Shown one piece after another: positions 1-6,993 of a DNA stretch of 7,034 nt. Below the pieces are notes generated by a model. That model saw only the letters and a program-made list of their open reading frames with translations, did not search any database and was not told the origin of the DNA. This DNA comes from an uncultured Prevotellaceae bacterium. Its GTDB lineage: Bacteria; Bacteroidota; Bacteroidia; Bacteroidales; Bacteroidaceae. Both the position numbers and the translations under genes were made by a program. Numbering within the stretch: position 1 is the stretch's first letter; every line of letters starts with the position of its first letter. Where the stretch lies: NCBI GenBank assembly GCA_937902455.1, contig CALELI010000077.1, positions 1-7,034 of the forward strand, read 5' to 3'.

Positions 1-2
1 AT

Positions 3-42
3 ATTAATGTCTGATTAATGTTTAGATTAATGGTCATTAATG
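3..42. repeat. Four ATTAATG copies at near-helical spacing
   Basis: ATTAATG occurs at 3-9, 14-20, 26-32 and 36-42, so successive copies start 11, 12 and 10 bases apart, close to one DNA helical turn. The array lies just beyond the 3' end of gdhA, in an AT-rich stretch with no gene (1-70). It could be a binding array for a regulator of a gene left of the window, or simply a decayed tandem repeat. No hairpin terminator for gdhA is visible here. Confidence 0.5.
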
Positions 43-70
43 TTTTAAATAACATGCGAAAGTCGAATTA

Positions 71-1408
71 TTATACTATTCCTTGTGCCATCATAGCCTT
101 TGCAACCTTCATGAAACCGGCAACGTTAGCGCCCTTGACATAGTTGACATAACCGTCAGGCTGCTTACCGTACTTCACGCATGCTTCATGTATGCTTGCC
201 ATGATGTGGTGGAGTCGTGCATCTACTTCTTCTGCAGTCCATGAGATATGTCCTGCATTCTGACTCATTTCAAGTCCGGATGTAGCCACACCACCTGCAT
301 TGACTGCCTTGCCAGGTGCAAAGAGTATCTTTGCCTCAAGGAATGCGTCAATTGCTTCTGGTGTACAACCCATGTTGGACGTTTCGCCAACGCAAGTAAC
401 TCCGTTTGCAAGAAGTTGTTTAGCATCGTCACCGTTAAGTTCGTTCTGGGTAGCACATGGGATTGCGATATCGCACTTCACCTCCCATGGCTTCTTTCCG
501 GCAAAGAACTTGCTGCCTGGGAATTGTGTTGCATAAGGTTCGCAGACATCGTTTCCGCTTGCCCTGAGTTCAAGCATATACTCTATCTTCTCGGCATTGA
601 GGCCTTCCTCGTCGAGGATATATCCGTCTGGGCCGGAGATTGTGATAACCTTCGCTCCAAGCTGAGTTGCCTTTGTCGCAGCGCCCCATGCCACATTACC
701 GAAACCGGAGATTGCAACTGTCTTGCCCTTCATGTCCATGCCGTGAGTGTCGAGCATGTGACTGATGAAGTAGAGGCTTCCGAATCCAGTTGCTTCTGGA
801 CGAACGAGTGAACCTCCATATTCCAGTCCCTTACCTGTCAATACTCCACTCCAGTCGCGGGTGAGCTTCTTGTATTCTCCGAAGAGATAACCGATTTCGC
901 GTGCTCCGACACCGATGTCACCTGCTGGGATGTCGATTTCGGGACCGATATATCTGAACAGTTCGCTCATGAATGCCTGACAGAATCTCATGATTTCTGC
1001 ATCGCTCTTTCCGCGAGGTGAGAAGTCGCTTCCGCCTTTGCCTCCACCCATAGGGAGAGTTGTGAGTGCATTCTTGAATGTCTGCTCGAATCCGAGGAAT
1101 TTCAGGATGCTGAGGTTCACGCTGGCATGGAAACGAAGACCGCCCTTGTATGGACCAATGGCGCTGTTGAACTGTACTCGATATCCGAGGTTGACCTGTA
1201 CTTCCCCTTTGTCGTCTACCCATGGAACACGGAATGTAATGATTCTCTCAGGTTCCACGAGACGTTCTATTAATTTTGCTCTCTCAAATTCGGGATGCTG
1301 ATTATATACATCTTCAATTGAGACAAGAACTTCCTTTACTGCCTGTAAGTATTCTTTTTCACCTGGATGTTTGGCCTCCAGTTGAGCCATGATGTTTTGA
1401 ATGTTCAT
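71..1408 (-). CDS. gdhA: NADP-type glutamate dehydrogenase
   Basis: This cytoplasmic enzyme makes L-glutamate from 2-oxoglutarate and ammonia, using NADPH in the assimilatory direction, and is a main entry point for ammonia nitrogen. The protein is 445 residues, the usual size of the bacterial hexameric class. The substrate domain comes first, with GPYKGGLRFH at 85-94, the lysine-containing loop PMGGGKGGSDF at 119-129 (K124) and PAGDIGVG at 161-168 with its catalytic-type aspartate D164. The Rossmann domain follows, with GFGNVA at 235-240. The GxGxxA pattern and the overall sequence suggest NADP rather than NAD preference, but that is inferred. The ATG at 1408 gives a normal family N-terminus; Met7 is a less likely alternative. 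A well-formed Bacteroidota promoter lies about 60 bases upstream, so the gene is probably transcribed alone. Nothing appears broken. Confidence 0.97.
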   Translation of the reverse strand: MNIQNIMAQLEAKHPGEKEYLQAVKEVLVSIEDVYNQHPEFERAKLIERLVEPERIITFRVPWVDDKGEVQVNLGYRVQFNSAIGPYKGGLRFHASVNLSILKFLGFEQTFKNALTTLPMGGGKGGSDFSPRGKSDAEIMRFCQAFMSELFRYIGPEIDIPAGDIGVGAREIGYLFGEYKKLTRDWSGVLTGKGLEYGGSLVRPEATGFGSLYFISHMLDTHGMDMKGKTVAISGFGNVAWGAATKATQLGAKVITISGPDGYILDEEGLNAEKIEYMLELRASGNDVCEPYATQFPGSKFFAGKKPWEVKCDIAIPCATQNELNGDDAKQLLANGVTCVGETSNMGCTPEAIDAFLEAKILFAPGKAVNAGGVATSGLEMSQNAGHISWTAEEVDARLHHIMASIHEACVKYGKQPDGYVNYVKGANVAGFMKVAKAMMAQGIV

Positions 1409-1464
1409 TGTTTTATGTTTTAGGTTTATGAGATTAGTTCATAGTTTATTGCTCTTTTGTTTTG

Positions 1465-1495
1465 CAAATATACGAATAAGCGAGGGAAATACAAA
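1465..1495 (-). promoter_or_regulatory. Bacteroidota-type promoter of gdhA
   Basis: On the minus strand TTTG (1492-1495) is followed after exactly 19 bases by TATATTTG (1465-1472). This matches the published Bacteroides layout of a TTTG -33 box and a TAnnTTTG -7 box. Transcription would start near 1460, leaving an untranslated leader of about 50 bases before the gdhA ATG at 1408. It sits in the 113-base gap between gdhA and the oxidoreductase, the rest of which shows no other clear element and no obvious terminator hairpin. Confidence 0.75.
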
Positions 1496-1521
1496 ATAAA
1501 TAGTTGAAAATTTCGGTAAAA

Positions 1522-3111
1522 TCAGTTTCCAAGAAATTCTGCTATTTTTTCTGCGCACCTTTCGCCATCTATTCCGGCAGACACAATCCCCCCGGCATAT
1601 CCAGCACCCTCTCCGCAAGGGTAAAGGCCTTGCAGACGAATGTGATGGAGTGTCTCCCTGTCACGGATGATGCGTACTGGTGAGGATGTCCTCGTTTCTA
1701 CGCCAATCATCAGTGCCTCGTTGGTGAGAAAGCCATGGCTTGACTTTCCGAAGTTCCTGAATCCCTGTTGCAGCCTTATTGTGATGAAATCGGGCAGCAG
1801 GAAGTGGAGTGGGGATGTGATGAGTCCTGGCTGATAGGAGGATTTCGGCAGACTGGATGAGAGCCTGTTGTTGACGAAGTCCGACATCCTCTGTGCCGGT
1901 GCTGTCTGGTGCATGCCTGCCATTATCCATGCCTGTTTCTCCAGCCATTCCTGAAATTCCATCATGGCCAGAGGCGTGTCATTCGTGGGAATCATCTTTG
2001 CAATATCTTCCACATGTGTCTCTACCACCATTCCCGAATTGCTCCAGGGACTGTTTCTATGACTCGACGACATTCCGTTCACCACAATTTGTTCCGGCCC
2101 GCTGGCTGCCGGTACGACTGTTCCTCCAGGACACATGCAGAAACTGTACACACCTCTGCCGTCGACCTGAGTCACGAATGAATATTCGGCAGTAGGCAGG
2201 TATTTGCCCTTGCCCTGCTTGTTGTGGTATTGAATCCTGTCGATCATGTCTGCCGGATGTTCCAGCCTCACACCTACGGCAAGGTCTTTTGCCTCGATTT
2301 CCACATTATTATTATATAGCCATCTGTACACGTCCCTTGCGCTATGGCCAGTTGCAAGGATTACGGGTCCGGAGATTTCCTCTTCTGTGCTCCCTCCATC
2401 ATCCTCCTGATGCGTCACAACTATTCCAGTCACTTTGTCGCCGTCTATTATCAGGTCGGTCATCTTCGTCTGGAACCTCACTTCTCCTCCGCATCTGATG
2501 ATGGTGTTTCGCATGTTTTCTATCACGATGGGCAGCTTGTCCGTACCGATGTGTGGATGTGCATCGATAAGTATGTTTGTCGATGCACCATGCTGGCAGA
2601 ACACATTCAGTATTTTGTCTACATCACCTCGTTTCTTGCTCCTTGTATAGAGTTTGCCGTCAGAGAATGCCCCTGCACCGCCTTCTCCGAACGAGTAGTT
2701 CGACTCGGGGTCTACATTGTGCTGAGTGGATATCTTGGCAATGTCCTTCCTTCTGTCGTGTACGTTCTTGCCACGTTCCACTACGATTGGCCTGATGCCG
2801 AGTTCTATCAGTCGGAGTGCCCCGAACAGTCCACCAGGTCCTGCTCCTACCACGATGGCTTGTGGACATCCTTCCACGTTCCTGTACTCTGTCCTGACGA
2901 ACTCCTCCTCAGGTGCGTCCTCATTGATGTAAAGCCGTACACTGAGATTGATGAATATTGTTCTCTGTCTTGCGTCAACGCTTCGCTTGAGAATCCTTGT
3001 GTGGCGGATTCCCTTGCAGTTCACACCCTTTTCCTCTTCAAGATATTTCAGGATGCTCTGCTCATCATGCGCAACCTCTGGCAATACTCTTATCTGGTAT
3101 TCCTGTATCAT
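1522..3111 (-). CDS. FAD-dependent oxidoreductase, COG2509-type
   Basis: This is a 529-residue flavoprotein of the uncharacterised FAD-dependent dehydrogenase group (COG2509); the substrate is not known. Residues 1-80 form the small N-terminal domain of the family, with the conserved LKRSVDARQR at 41-50. The dinucleotide-binding fold follows, with VVGAGPGG at 87-94 and the ribose-binding acidic residue E112 in VVERG. Family signatures continue with SNYSFGEGGAGAFSDGKLY at 138-155, ATGHSARDVY at 253-262 and the cysteine-containing SFCMCPGG at 323-330. The C-terminal FAD segment is GLYPCGEGAGYAGGIV at 495-510. No signal peptide or membrane segment is visible, so it is probably cytoplasmic. It lies 45 bases after the upstream glycosyltransferase on the same strand, with no -7 box in that gap, so co-transcription is likely. 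Length and motifs look complete. Family assignment is by recognition, not a search. Confidence 0.9.
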   Translation of the reverse strand: MIQEYQIRVLPEVAHDEQSILKYLEEEKGVNCKGIRHTRILKRSVDARQRTIFINLSVRLYINEDAPEEEFVRTEYRNVEGCPQAIVVGAGPGGLFGALRLIELGIRPIVVERGKNVHDRRKDIAKISTQHNVDPESNYSFGEGGAGAFSDGKLYTRSKKRGDVDKILNVFCQHGASTNILIDAHPHIGTDKLPIVIENMRNTIIRCGGEVRFQTKMTDLIIDGDKVTGIVVTHQEDDGGSTEEEISGPVILATGHSARDVYRWLYNNNVEIEAKDLAVGVRLEHPADMIDRIQYHNKQGKGKYLPTAEYSFVTQVDGRGVYSFCMCPGGTVVPAASGPEQIVVNGMSSSHRNSPWSNSGMVVETHVEDIAKMIPTNDTPLAMMEFQEWLEKQAWIMAGMHQTAPAQRMSDFVNNRLSSSLPKSSYQPGLITSPLHFLLPDFITIRLQQGFRNFGKSSHGFLTNEALMIGVETRTSSPVRIIRDRETLHHIRLQGLYPCGEGAGYAGGIVSAGIDGERCAEKIAEFLGN

Positions 3112-3156
3112 CGTTATTCTTAATAGTTAGCCATTGGCCCTTTCGTTTCTCATTGT

Positions 3157-3972
3157 TCATTGTCTCCTGAACAGCCTGGCGACTCTCCACAATCCTGGTA
3201 TGTGACAGTTCACGTTGAGTCTCCTTATCATCAGGGCGCGTCTGTGCGACGGCAGGCTTATCTGCTTGCCAACCTCGTTTATGGCATTCATAATTGCTGT
3301 TTTCCTGGATTTGATGCTCGGCCCTGTCTGGCTGTCATCATGGACGAACGTCATGTGGAACGCCTTGTCCTTGCACCAGTAGAGTAGGGGGGTGTGAAGC
3401 AATGCCCTGACTCCCAGTTCCCAGTCGTCCCATGTAGTCACATTCTCGTTCCATCCTCCTATGTTCCTGAGAAATTCGGTACGGAATATCATCGAGACGG
3501 TGTTCAGCGGTCCGGCAATTATCTGGTTGCATACAGGGTCGGTTCCTTGTATGTGATAGTCCCTGACGAATGGCTTTTTGTTTCCTACCTGCATGTTGCT
3601 GGTCAGGCATATCATGTCTGGCGTGTTATGATTGTTGATGAACTTCGTCAGCAGCTCTTCGAAGACCTGAAGGAAGTCCTTGTCGAACAAATCGTCATCA
3701 TCGAAGAAATAGACATATTTTGACTTCACCCTGCTCAGTCCTTTGTTCCGGGCAAACGATGCTCCTTTCTGTTTCTCTTCCGTGAAGTAGATGTTGAAGT
3801 CGTCCGACATGTATTTCCTCTGGAAATCCTGTGCCACGTCCATGCTGCCGTCTGTACTTCCGTTGTCGACCAGGATGAGGCTTATCGGCCTGTATGTCGA
3901 GGCTGCGATACTTTCCAGGGTGCGTCCGAGTACCTTCGCTCTGTTATATATAGGGATGACGACTGTAATCAT
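3157..3972 (-). CDS. Family 2 glycosyltransferase (B)
   Basis: This 271-residue GT-A fold glycosyltransferase transfers a sugar from a nucleotide-sugar donor to an unknown acceptor, probably a surface polysaccharide or glycolipid. It opens with the classic GT2 strand ITVVIPIYNR (2-11), then LILVDNGSTDGS (32-43), whose aspartate D36 contacts the nucleotide. Next come GASFARNKG (70-78) and the metal-binding YFFDDDDLF (88-96, acidic run 91-94). GGWNEN (172-177) followed by WDDWELG (181-187) fits the acceptor and catalytic-base region. There is no transmembrane helix, so it is probably soluble or peripheral at the inner membrane. I chose the ATG at 3972 because it overlaps the upstream stop as ATGA, a translational-coupling arrangement; a GTG two codons earlier (3978) is possible. 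The C-terminus is basic and ends with arginines. Donor and acceptor cannot be told from sequence. Confidence 0.9.
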   Translation of the reverse strand: MITVVIPIYNRAKVLGRTLESIAASTYRPISLILVDNGSTDGSMDVAQDFQRKYMSDDFNIYFTEEKQKGASFARNKGLSRVKSKYVYFFDDDDLFDKDFLQVFEELLTKFINNHNTPDMICLTSNMQVGNKKPFVRDYHIQGTDPVCNQIIAGPLNTVSMIFRTEFLRNIGGWNENVTTWDDWELGVRALLHTPLLYWCKDKAFHMTFVHDDSQTGPSIKSRKTAIMNAINEVGKQISLPSHRRALMIRRLNVNCHIPGLWRVARLFRRQ

Positions 3973-4745
3973 TGCCACATGTTTTTGAATATTTTCCTTG
4001 CATCAGCATGATTGTATATGGCATGATGCATGGCTTCTTTCCAGCATCTCAGCCAGGCCTCCCAGTGTGGGTAGCAATACCTGAACGTAGCGCCTTTGGC
4101 CTTCTGGACATTGATGTCTGTAAGGAATTTCTCGCCTGTCGTTCCTGCCGGAGTGTCTACGATCAGTCTTGGCACGAACAGGATGTTCATCCCTGAACTC
4201 TCTGCGTCTTTCAGCAACACGGATTCCTCTCCGCAGATGTATTTACCGCTTCCTAATCCGAAGTCCTCATTGAAACGCAGTCCGCTCTCTATGGCCTTCC
4301 TCGCGATGGTGATTTCCACTGAGGCAGGGTAGTAGCCCTTGCATCTCATGGCTTTCCTGTACGACATCTGTCCTGCCGGATAGGCTTTTGGATAGTTTGC
4401 CTTGAAGAGAATGACGTCAGCCTCAGGTTCCTGGCGATATGTGCTGATGATATTGTCGAGATATTCGTTGGTGTACTTGCAGTCGTCGTCGCTGATGAGC
4501 ACGATGTCGCCTTCCGTGCGCATCAGGGCGTTGTTGCGGTTACGGCTCAGTCCGCGTCCTTGCAGCGTGAAGAGCCTTACGTCCTTGCGCCTGAAGCACG
4601 ACAGGACTTCTGCTTTCGGCACGTCCAGTGGATTGCCGTTCTGCCACGACACGAGGTATCTCACGTCAGGCCTTTCCTGCAACAGCATCTCCGGCACTTT
4701 CAGTATGCCGTCGCCGATGGTACATATTTGAATCTCTAATATCAT
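3969..4745 (-). CDS. GT-A type glycosyltransferase, GT2-like (A)
   Basis: This 258-residue protein is probably a sugar transferase of the GT-A fold. It lacks the usual VSVIIPTYN opening and begins IQICTIGDGI. The later core is clear: GRGLSRNRN at 63-71, the metal-binding VLISDDDC at 82-89 with acidic run 86-88, and FNEDFGLGSG at 158-167 followed by CGEESVLL at 171-178. The last two resemble the FDExFG...GEDxxL region of galactosyltransferase-like (Glyco_transf_7C) proteins; this is recalled from the family, not searched. No signal peptide or membrane span is seen. It is the first gene of the apparent leftward unit and overlaps glycosyltransferase B by four bases, so the two probably work on the same glycan. 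A -7 box ends only five bases before the ATG, which implies little or no leader. Donor and acceptor are unknown. Confidence 0.85.
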   Translation of the reverse strand: MILEIQICTIGDGILKVPEMLLQERPDVRYLVSWQNGNPLDVPKAEVLSCFRRKDVRLFTLQGRGLSRNRNNALMRTEGDIVLISDDDCKYTNEYLDNIISTYRQEPEADVILFKANYPKAYPAGQMSYRKAMRCKGYYPASVEITIARKAIESGLRFNEDFGLGSGKYICGEESVLLKDAESSGMNILFVPRLIVDTPAGTTGEKFLTDINVQKAKGATFRYCYPHWEAWLRCWKEAMHHAIYNHADARKIFKNMWQ

Positions 4746-4750
4746 TTATG

Positions 4751-4758
4751 CAAAGATA
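4751..4758 (-). promoter_or_regulatory. -7 promoter box of the glycosyltransferase unit
   Basis: The minus strand reads TATCTTTG, an exact match to the Bacteroidota TAnnTTTG -7 box. Transcription would begin about four to seven bases downstream, at roughly 4744-4747, which is essentially the start codon at 4743-4745. No good TTTG -33 box lies at the expected distance; the position falls inside the AATT heptamer array. Confidence 0.55.
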
Positions 4759-4764
4759 AGAAAT

Positions 4765-4796
4765 AATTATCAATTACGAATTACGAATTGCGAATT
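4765..4796. repeat. AATTNNN heptamer array between divergent promoters
   Basis: AATT occurs five times at an exact period of 7 bases, starting at 4765, 4772, 4779, 4786 and 4793. The intervening triplets are ATC, ACG, ACG and GCG, so the middle copies are near-perfect direct repeats of AATTACG. The array fills the space between the two opposed -7 boxes and covers the places where both -33 boxes should be. It may be a simple-sequence expansion or a regulator-binding array. Confidence 0.75.
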
Positions 4797-4802
4797 ATTT
4801 TG

Positions 4803-4810
4803 TAACTTTG
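4803..4810 (+). promoter_or_regulatory. -7 promoter box of alaS
   Basis: TAACTTTG matches the Bacteroidota TAnnTTTG -7 box and lies 25 bases before the alaS ATG at 4836, giving a short leader of roughly 20 bases. The -33 region is not recognisable because it falls within the AATT repeat array. No Shine-Dalgarno site is seen before the ATG, as is common in Bacteroidota. Confidence 0.65.
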
Positions 4811-4835
4811 CAGAGTTTTAGAAAAATCTGATTAT

Positions 4836-6842
4836 ATGTTAAGTGCAAAAGAAGTAAGAGAATCGTTCAAGAAATTCTTCGAAAGCAAGGAACATCTTAT
4901 CGTTCCGAGTGCTCCTATGGTAGTGAAGGGCGACCCTACACTCATGTTCACCAATGCAGGTATGAACCAGTTCAAGGATGTCATTCTTGGAAATGTCCAG
5001 CCGAAGAGCCGCCGTCAGGCCGACAGTCAGAAATGCCTGCGTGTGAGCGGCAAGCACAACGACCTCGAGGAGGTAGGACACGACACCTACCACCACACTA
5101 TGTTCGAGATGCTCGGCAACTGGTCATTCGGCGATTACTTCAAGGCTGAGGCCATCAGCTGGGCGTGGGAGTATCTCGTTGATGTCCTCCATCTCGACCC
5201 GAAGGATCTCTATGCAACGGTCTTCGAAGGCTCTCCTGAGGAGGGACTGGAACGTGATAACGAGGCTGCACAGATGTGGGAGAAGTATCTTCCGAAAGAC
5301 CATATCATCAATGGCAACAAACACGACAACTTCTGGGAAATGGGCGATACAGGTCCATGTGGCCCATGTAGTGAAATCCATATCGACTCTCGTCCTGACG
5401 AGGAGAAGGCAAAGATTCCTGGAGCGCAGATGGTCAACAAGGATCATCCTCAGGTTATCGAGATCTGGAACCTCGTGTTCATGCAGTACAACCGCAAGGC
5501 CGACAAGAGTCTCGAACCGCTGCCGGCAAAGGTCATCGATACTGGCATGGGATTCGAACGTCTCGTGCGCACCCTCCAGGGCAAGACCAGCAACTACGAT
5601 ACTGATGTCTTCCAGCCAATCATCAAGGTCATCGGCGACATGGCAGGAAAGAAGTACGGCGACGACGAACAGACCGACGTGGCCATGCGAGTGATTGCCG
5701 ACCACCTTCGTGCCATCTCGTTCTCAATCGCCGACGGTCAGCTCCCGAGCAATGCAAAGGCAGGCTATGTAATCCGCAGAATCCTCCGCCGTGCAGTCCG
5801 CTATGGCTATACATTCCTCGGACAGAAAGAGGCTTTCATGTATCGTATTCTTCCTGTGCTCTTTGCCAACATGGGAGAGCAGTATCCTGAACTCATCAAG
5901 TCGCAGGATTTGATAACCAAGGTAATGCGTGAGGAGGAAGAGGCATTCCTCCGTACCCTTGAGACAGGTATCAAGCTTATAGACAAGGTTATAGCGGATG
6001 CAAAGGCTGTCGGCTCTACGATAGTATCGGGTGTTGATGCCTTCACTCTTTATGATACTTACGGTTTCCCTCTTGACCTTACGGAACTCATTCTGCGTGA
6101 GCAGGGTATGACACTGAATGTTGATGATTTCAAGACAGAGATGCAGAAACAGAAAGACCGTGCCCGCAATGCTGCCGCCAAGGAACTCGGTGATTGGCAG
6201 TTGGTTGGTGATTCTGAAGAGGTTGCTTCTACTGAGTTTGTCGGCTACGATACTCTTGAGTGCGACACTAAGATAATCCGTTATCGTAAAGTCTCTCAGA
6301 AGAACAAGTCATTCTTCCAGGTTGTCTTGAATCGTACCCCTTTCTATGCAGAGATGGGTGGTCAGGTTGGCGATGCAGGTTGGCTCGTAAGCGGTGAAAA
6401 TAGGGTAGAGGTGATAGACGTTAAGAAAGAGAACAACCTTCCTGTACATATCCTCAACACGCTTCCTGAGTGGCTTTTGTCGGCACCTCTTACAGCGAAA
6501 GTAGATGCAACCAAACGTCATGCCTCTGAGGCTAACCATACAGCGACACACCTGTTGCATTTCGCTCTCCGCGAGGTTCTTGGCAAGCATGTAGAGCAGA
6601 AAGGTTCTTACGTTTCACCAGCAATGTTGCGTTTCGACTTCTCGCATTTCCAGAAGGTTACACCAGAAGAGTTGCGCAAGGTCGAGAATCGTGTCAATGA
6701 GCTTATCCGCGAGAACTATTCCCTTGACGAGCATCGTGACGTTCCTATCGCCGAGGCTCGCAATATGGGTGCAATGGCTCTCTTTGGCGAAAAGTATGGC
6801 GACAAGGTGCGAGTAATACGCTTTGGTGATTCAGTTGAACTC
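4836..6842 (+). CDS. alaS: Alanyl-tRNA synthetase, cut off at a sequence junction
   Basis: This class II synthetase attaches alanine to tRNA-Ala in the cytoplasm and edits mischarged serine and glycine. About 669 residues are recognisable, against roughly 870-880 in a full protein. The catalytic core shows TLMFTNAGMNQF and motif 2 starting RVSGKHND at R69, GDTGPCGPCSE, and motif 3 DTGMGFERL at 235-243. The editing domain shows the zinc-binding HTATH at 568-572 and LRFDFSH. The family match ends at GDSVEL (residues 664-669), where CGGTH, the second half of the editing zinc site, should follow. That motif and the whole C-terminal C-Ala domain are missing. The frame happens to stay open to the window end through 64 unrelated hydrophobic codons, but these do not resemble AlaS. 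I read the end as a junction rather than a natural C-terminus. Confidence 0.95.
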
Positions 6843-6982
6843 TTTTTGCTTGAAACAGGATTATCAATGCTGCTAATAACACTACTATCTTCACTATTTC
6901 TATCATTAGCACCTTTTAAACATGATGCTAAAGAAAAAATCATTAAAGCAGGCATAATATACTTTATTAATCTATATTTCAT
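6843..6982 (-). CDS. N-terminus of a putative lipoprotein, 3' part missing
   Basis: About 47 residues are supported, starting at the ATG at 6980-6982. The protein begins with a basic segment (MKYRLIKY), a short hydrophobic core and a lipobox LASC at 18-21, so C21 would be lipidated by the bacterial lipoprotein pathway. The mature start is a Ser/Asn/Asp-rich stretch typical of a flexible tether. AGGTGAG lies four bases before the ATG. The frame continues leftward to a stop at 6716, but that part is antisense to alaS and is not a real continuation. The GTG at 6991 is a less likely start because it lies in the Shine-Dalgarno site. I do not recognise the specific family. The opposite strand is also open, but its reading has no start or family resemblance. 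Confidence 0.6.
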
Positions 6983-6986
6983 ATTA

Positions 6987-6993
6987 CTCACCT
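6987..6993 (-). promoter_or_regulatory. Shine-Dalgarno site of the lipoprotein gene
   Basis: The minus strand reads AGGTGAG, then TAAT, then ATG, a near-ideal match to the anti-Shine-Dalgarno end of 16S rRNA at normal spacing. It decides the ATG at 6982 as the start. Sites this strong are unusual in Bacteroidota, which supports a different origin for this end of the window. Confidence 0.6.

Noticed and set aside
248..811. 187-codon cysteine-rich frame on the plus strand, antisense to gdhA
   Set aside because: The cysteines arise from reading conserved gdhA codons backwards; there is no family resemblance.
2344..3123. 259-codon open frame on the plus strand, antisense to the oxidoreductase
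   Set aside because: It is a shadow of a strongly supported flavoprotein gene, shows no recognisable domain and has no promoter or start signal of its own.
3112..3156. Possible promoter or terminator between glycosyltransferase B and the oxidoreductase
   Set aside because: No TAnnTTTG box and no stable hairpin with a T-run could be found in these 45 bases.
3973..3978. GTG start at 3978 for glycosyltransferase B
   Set aside because: The ATG at 3972 forms a four-base ATGA overlap with the upstream stop and begins right at the GT2 strand, so it is the more likely start.
5124..5705. 193-codon frame antisense to alaS
   Set aside because: It runs opposite the most conserved part of the AlaS catalytic core and follows from that gene's codon bias.
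6716..6842. Leftward continuation of the lipoprotein frame to the stop at 6716
   Set aside because: This part is antisense to AlaS coding sequence, so it is an artefact of the junction.
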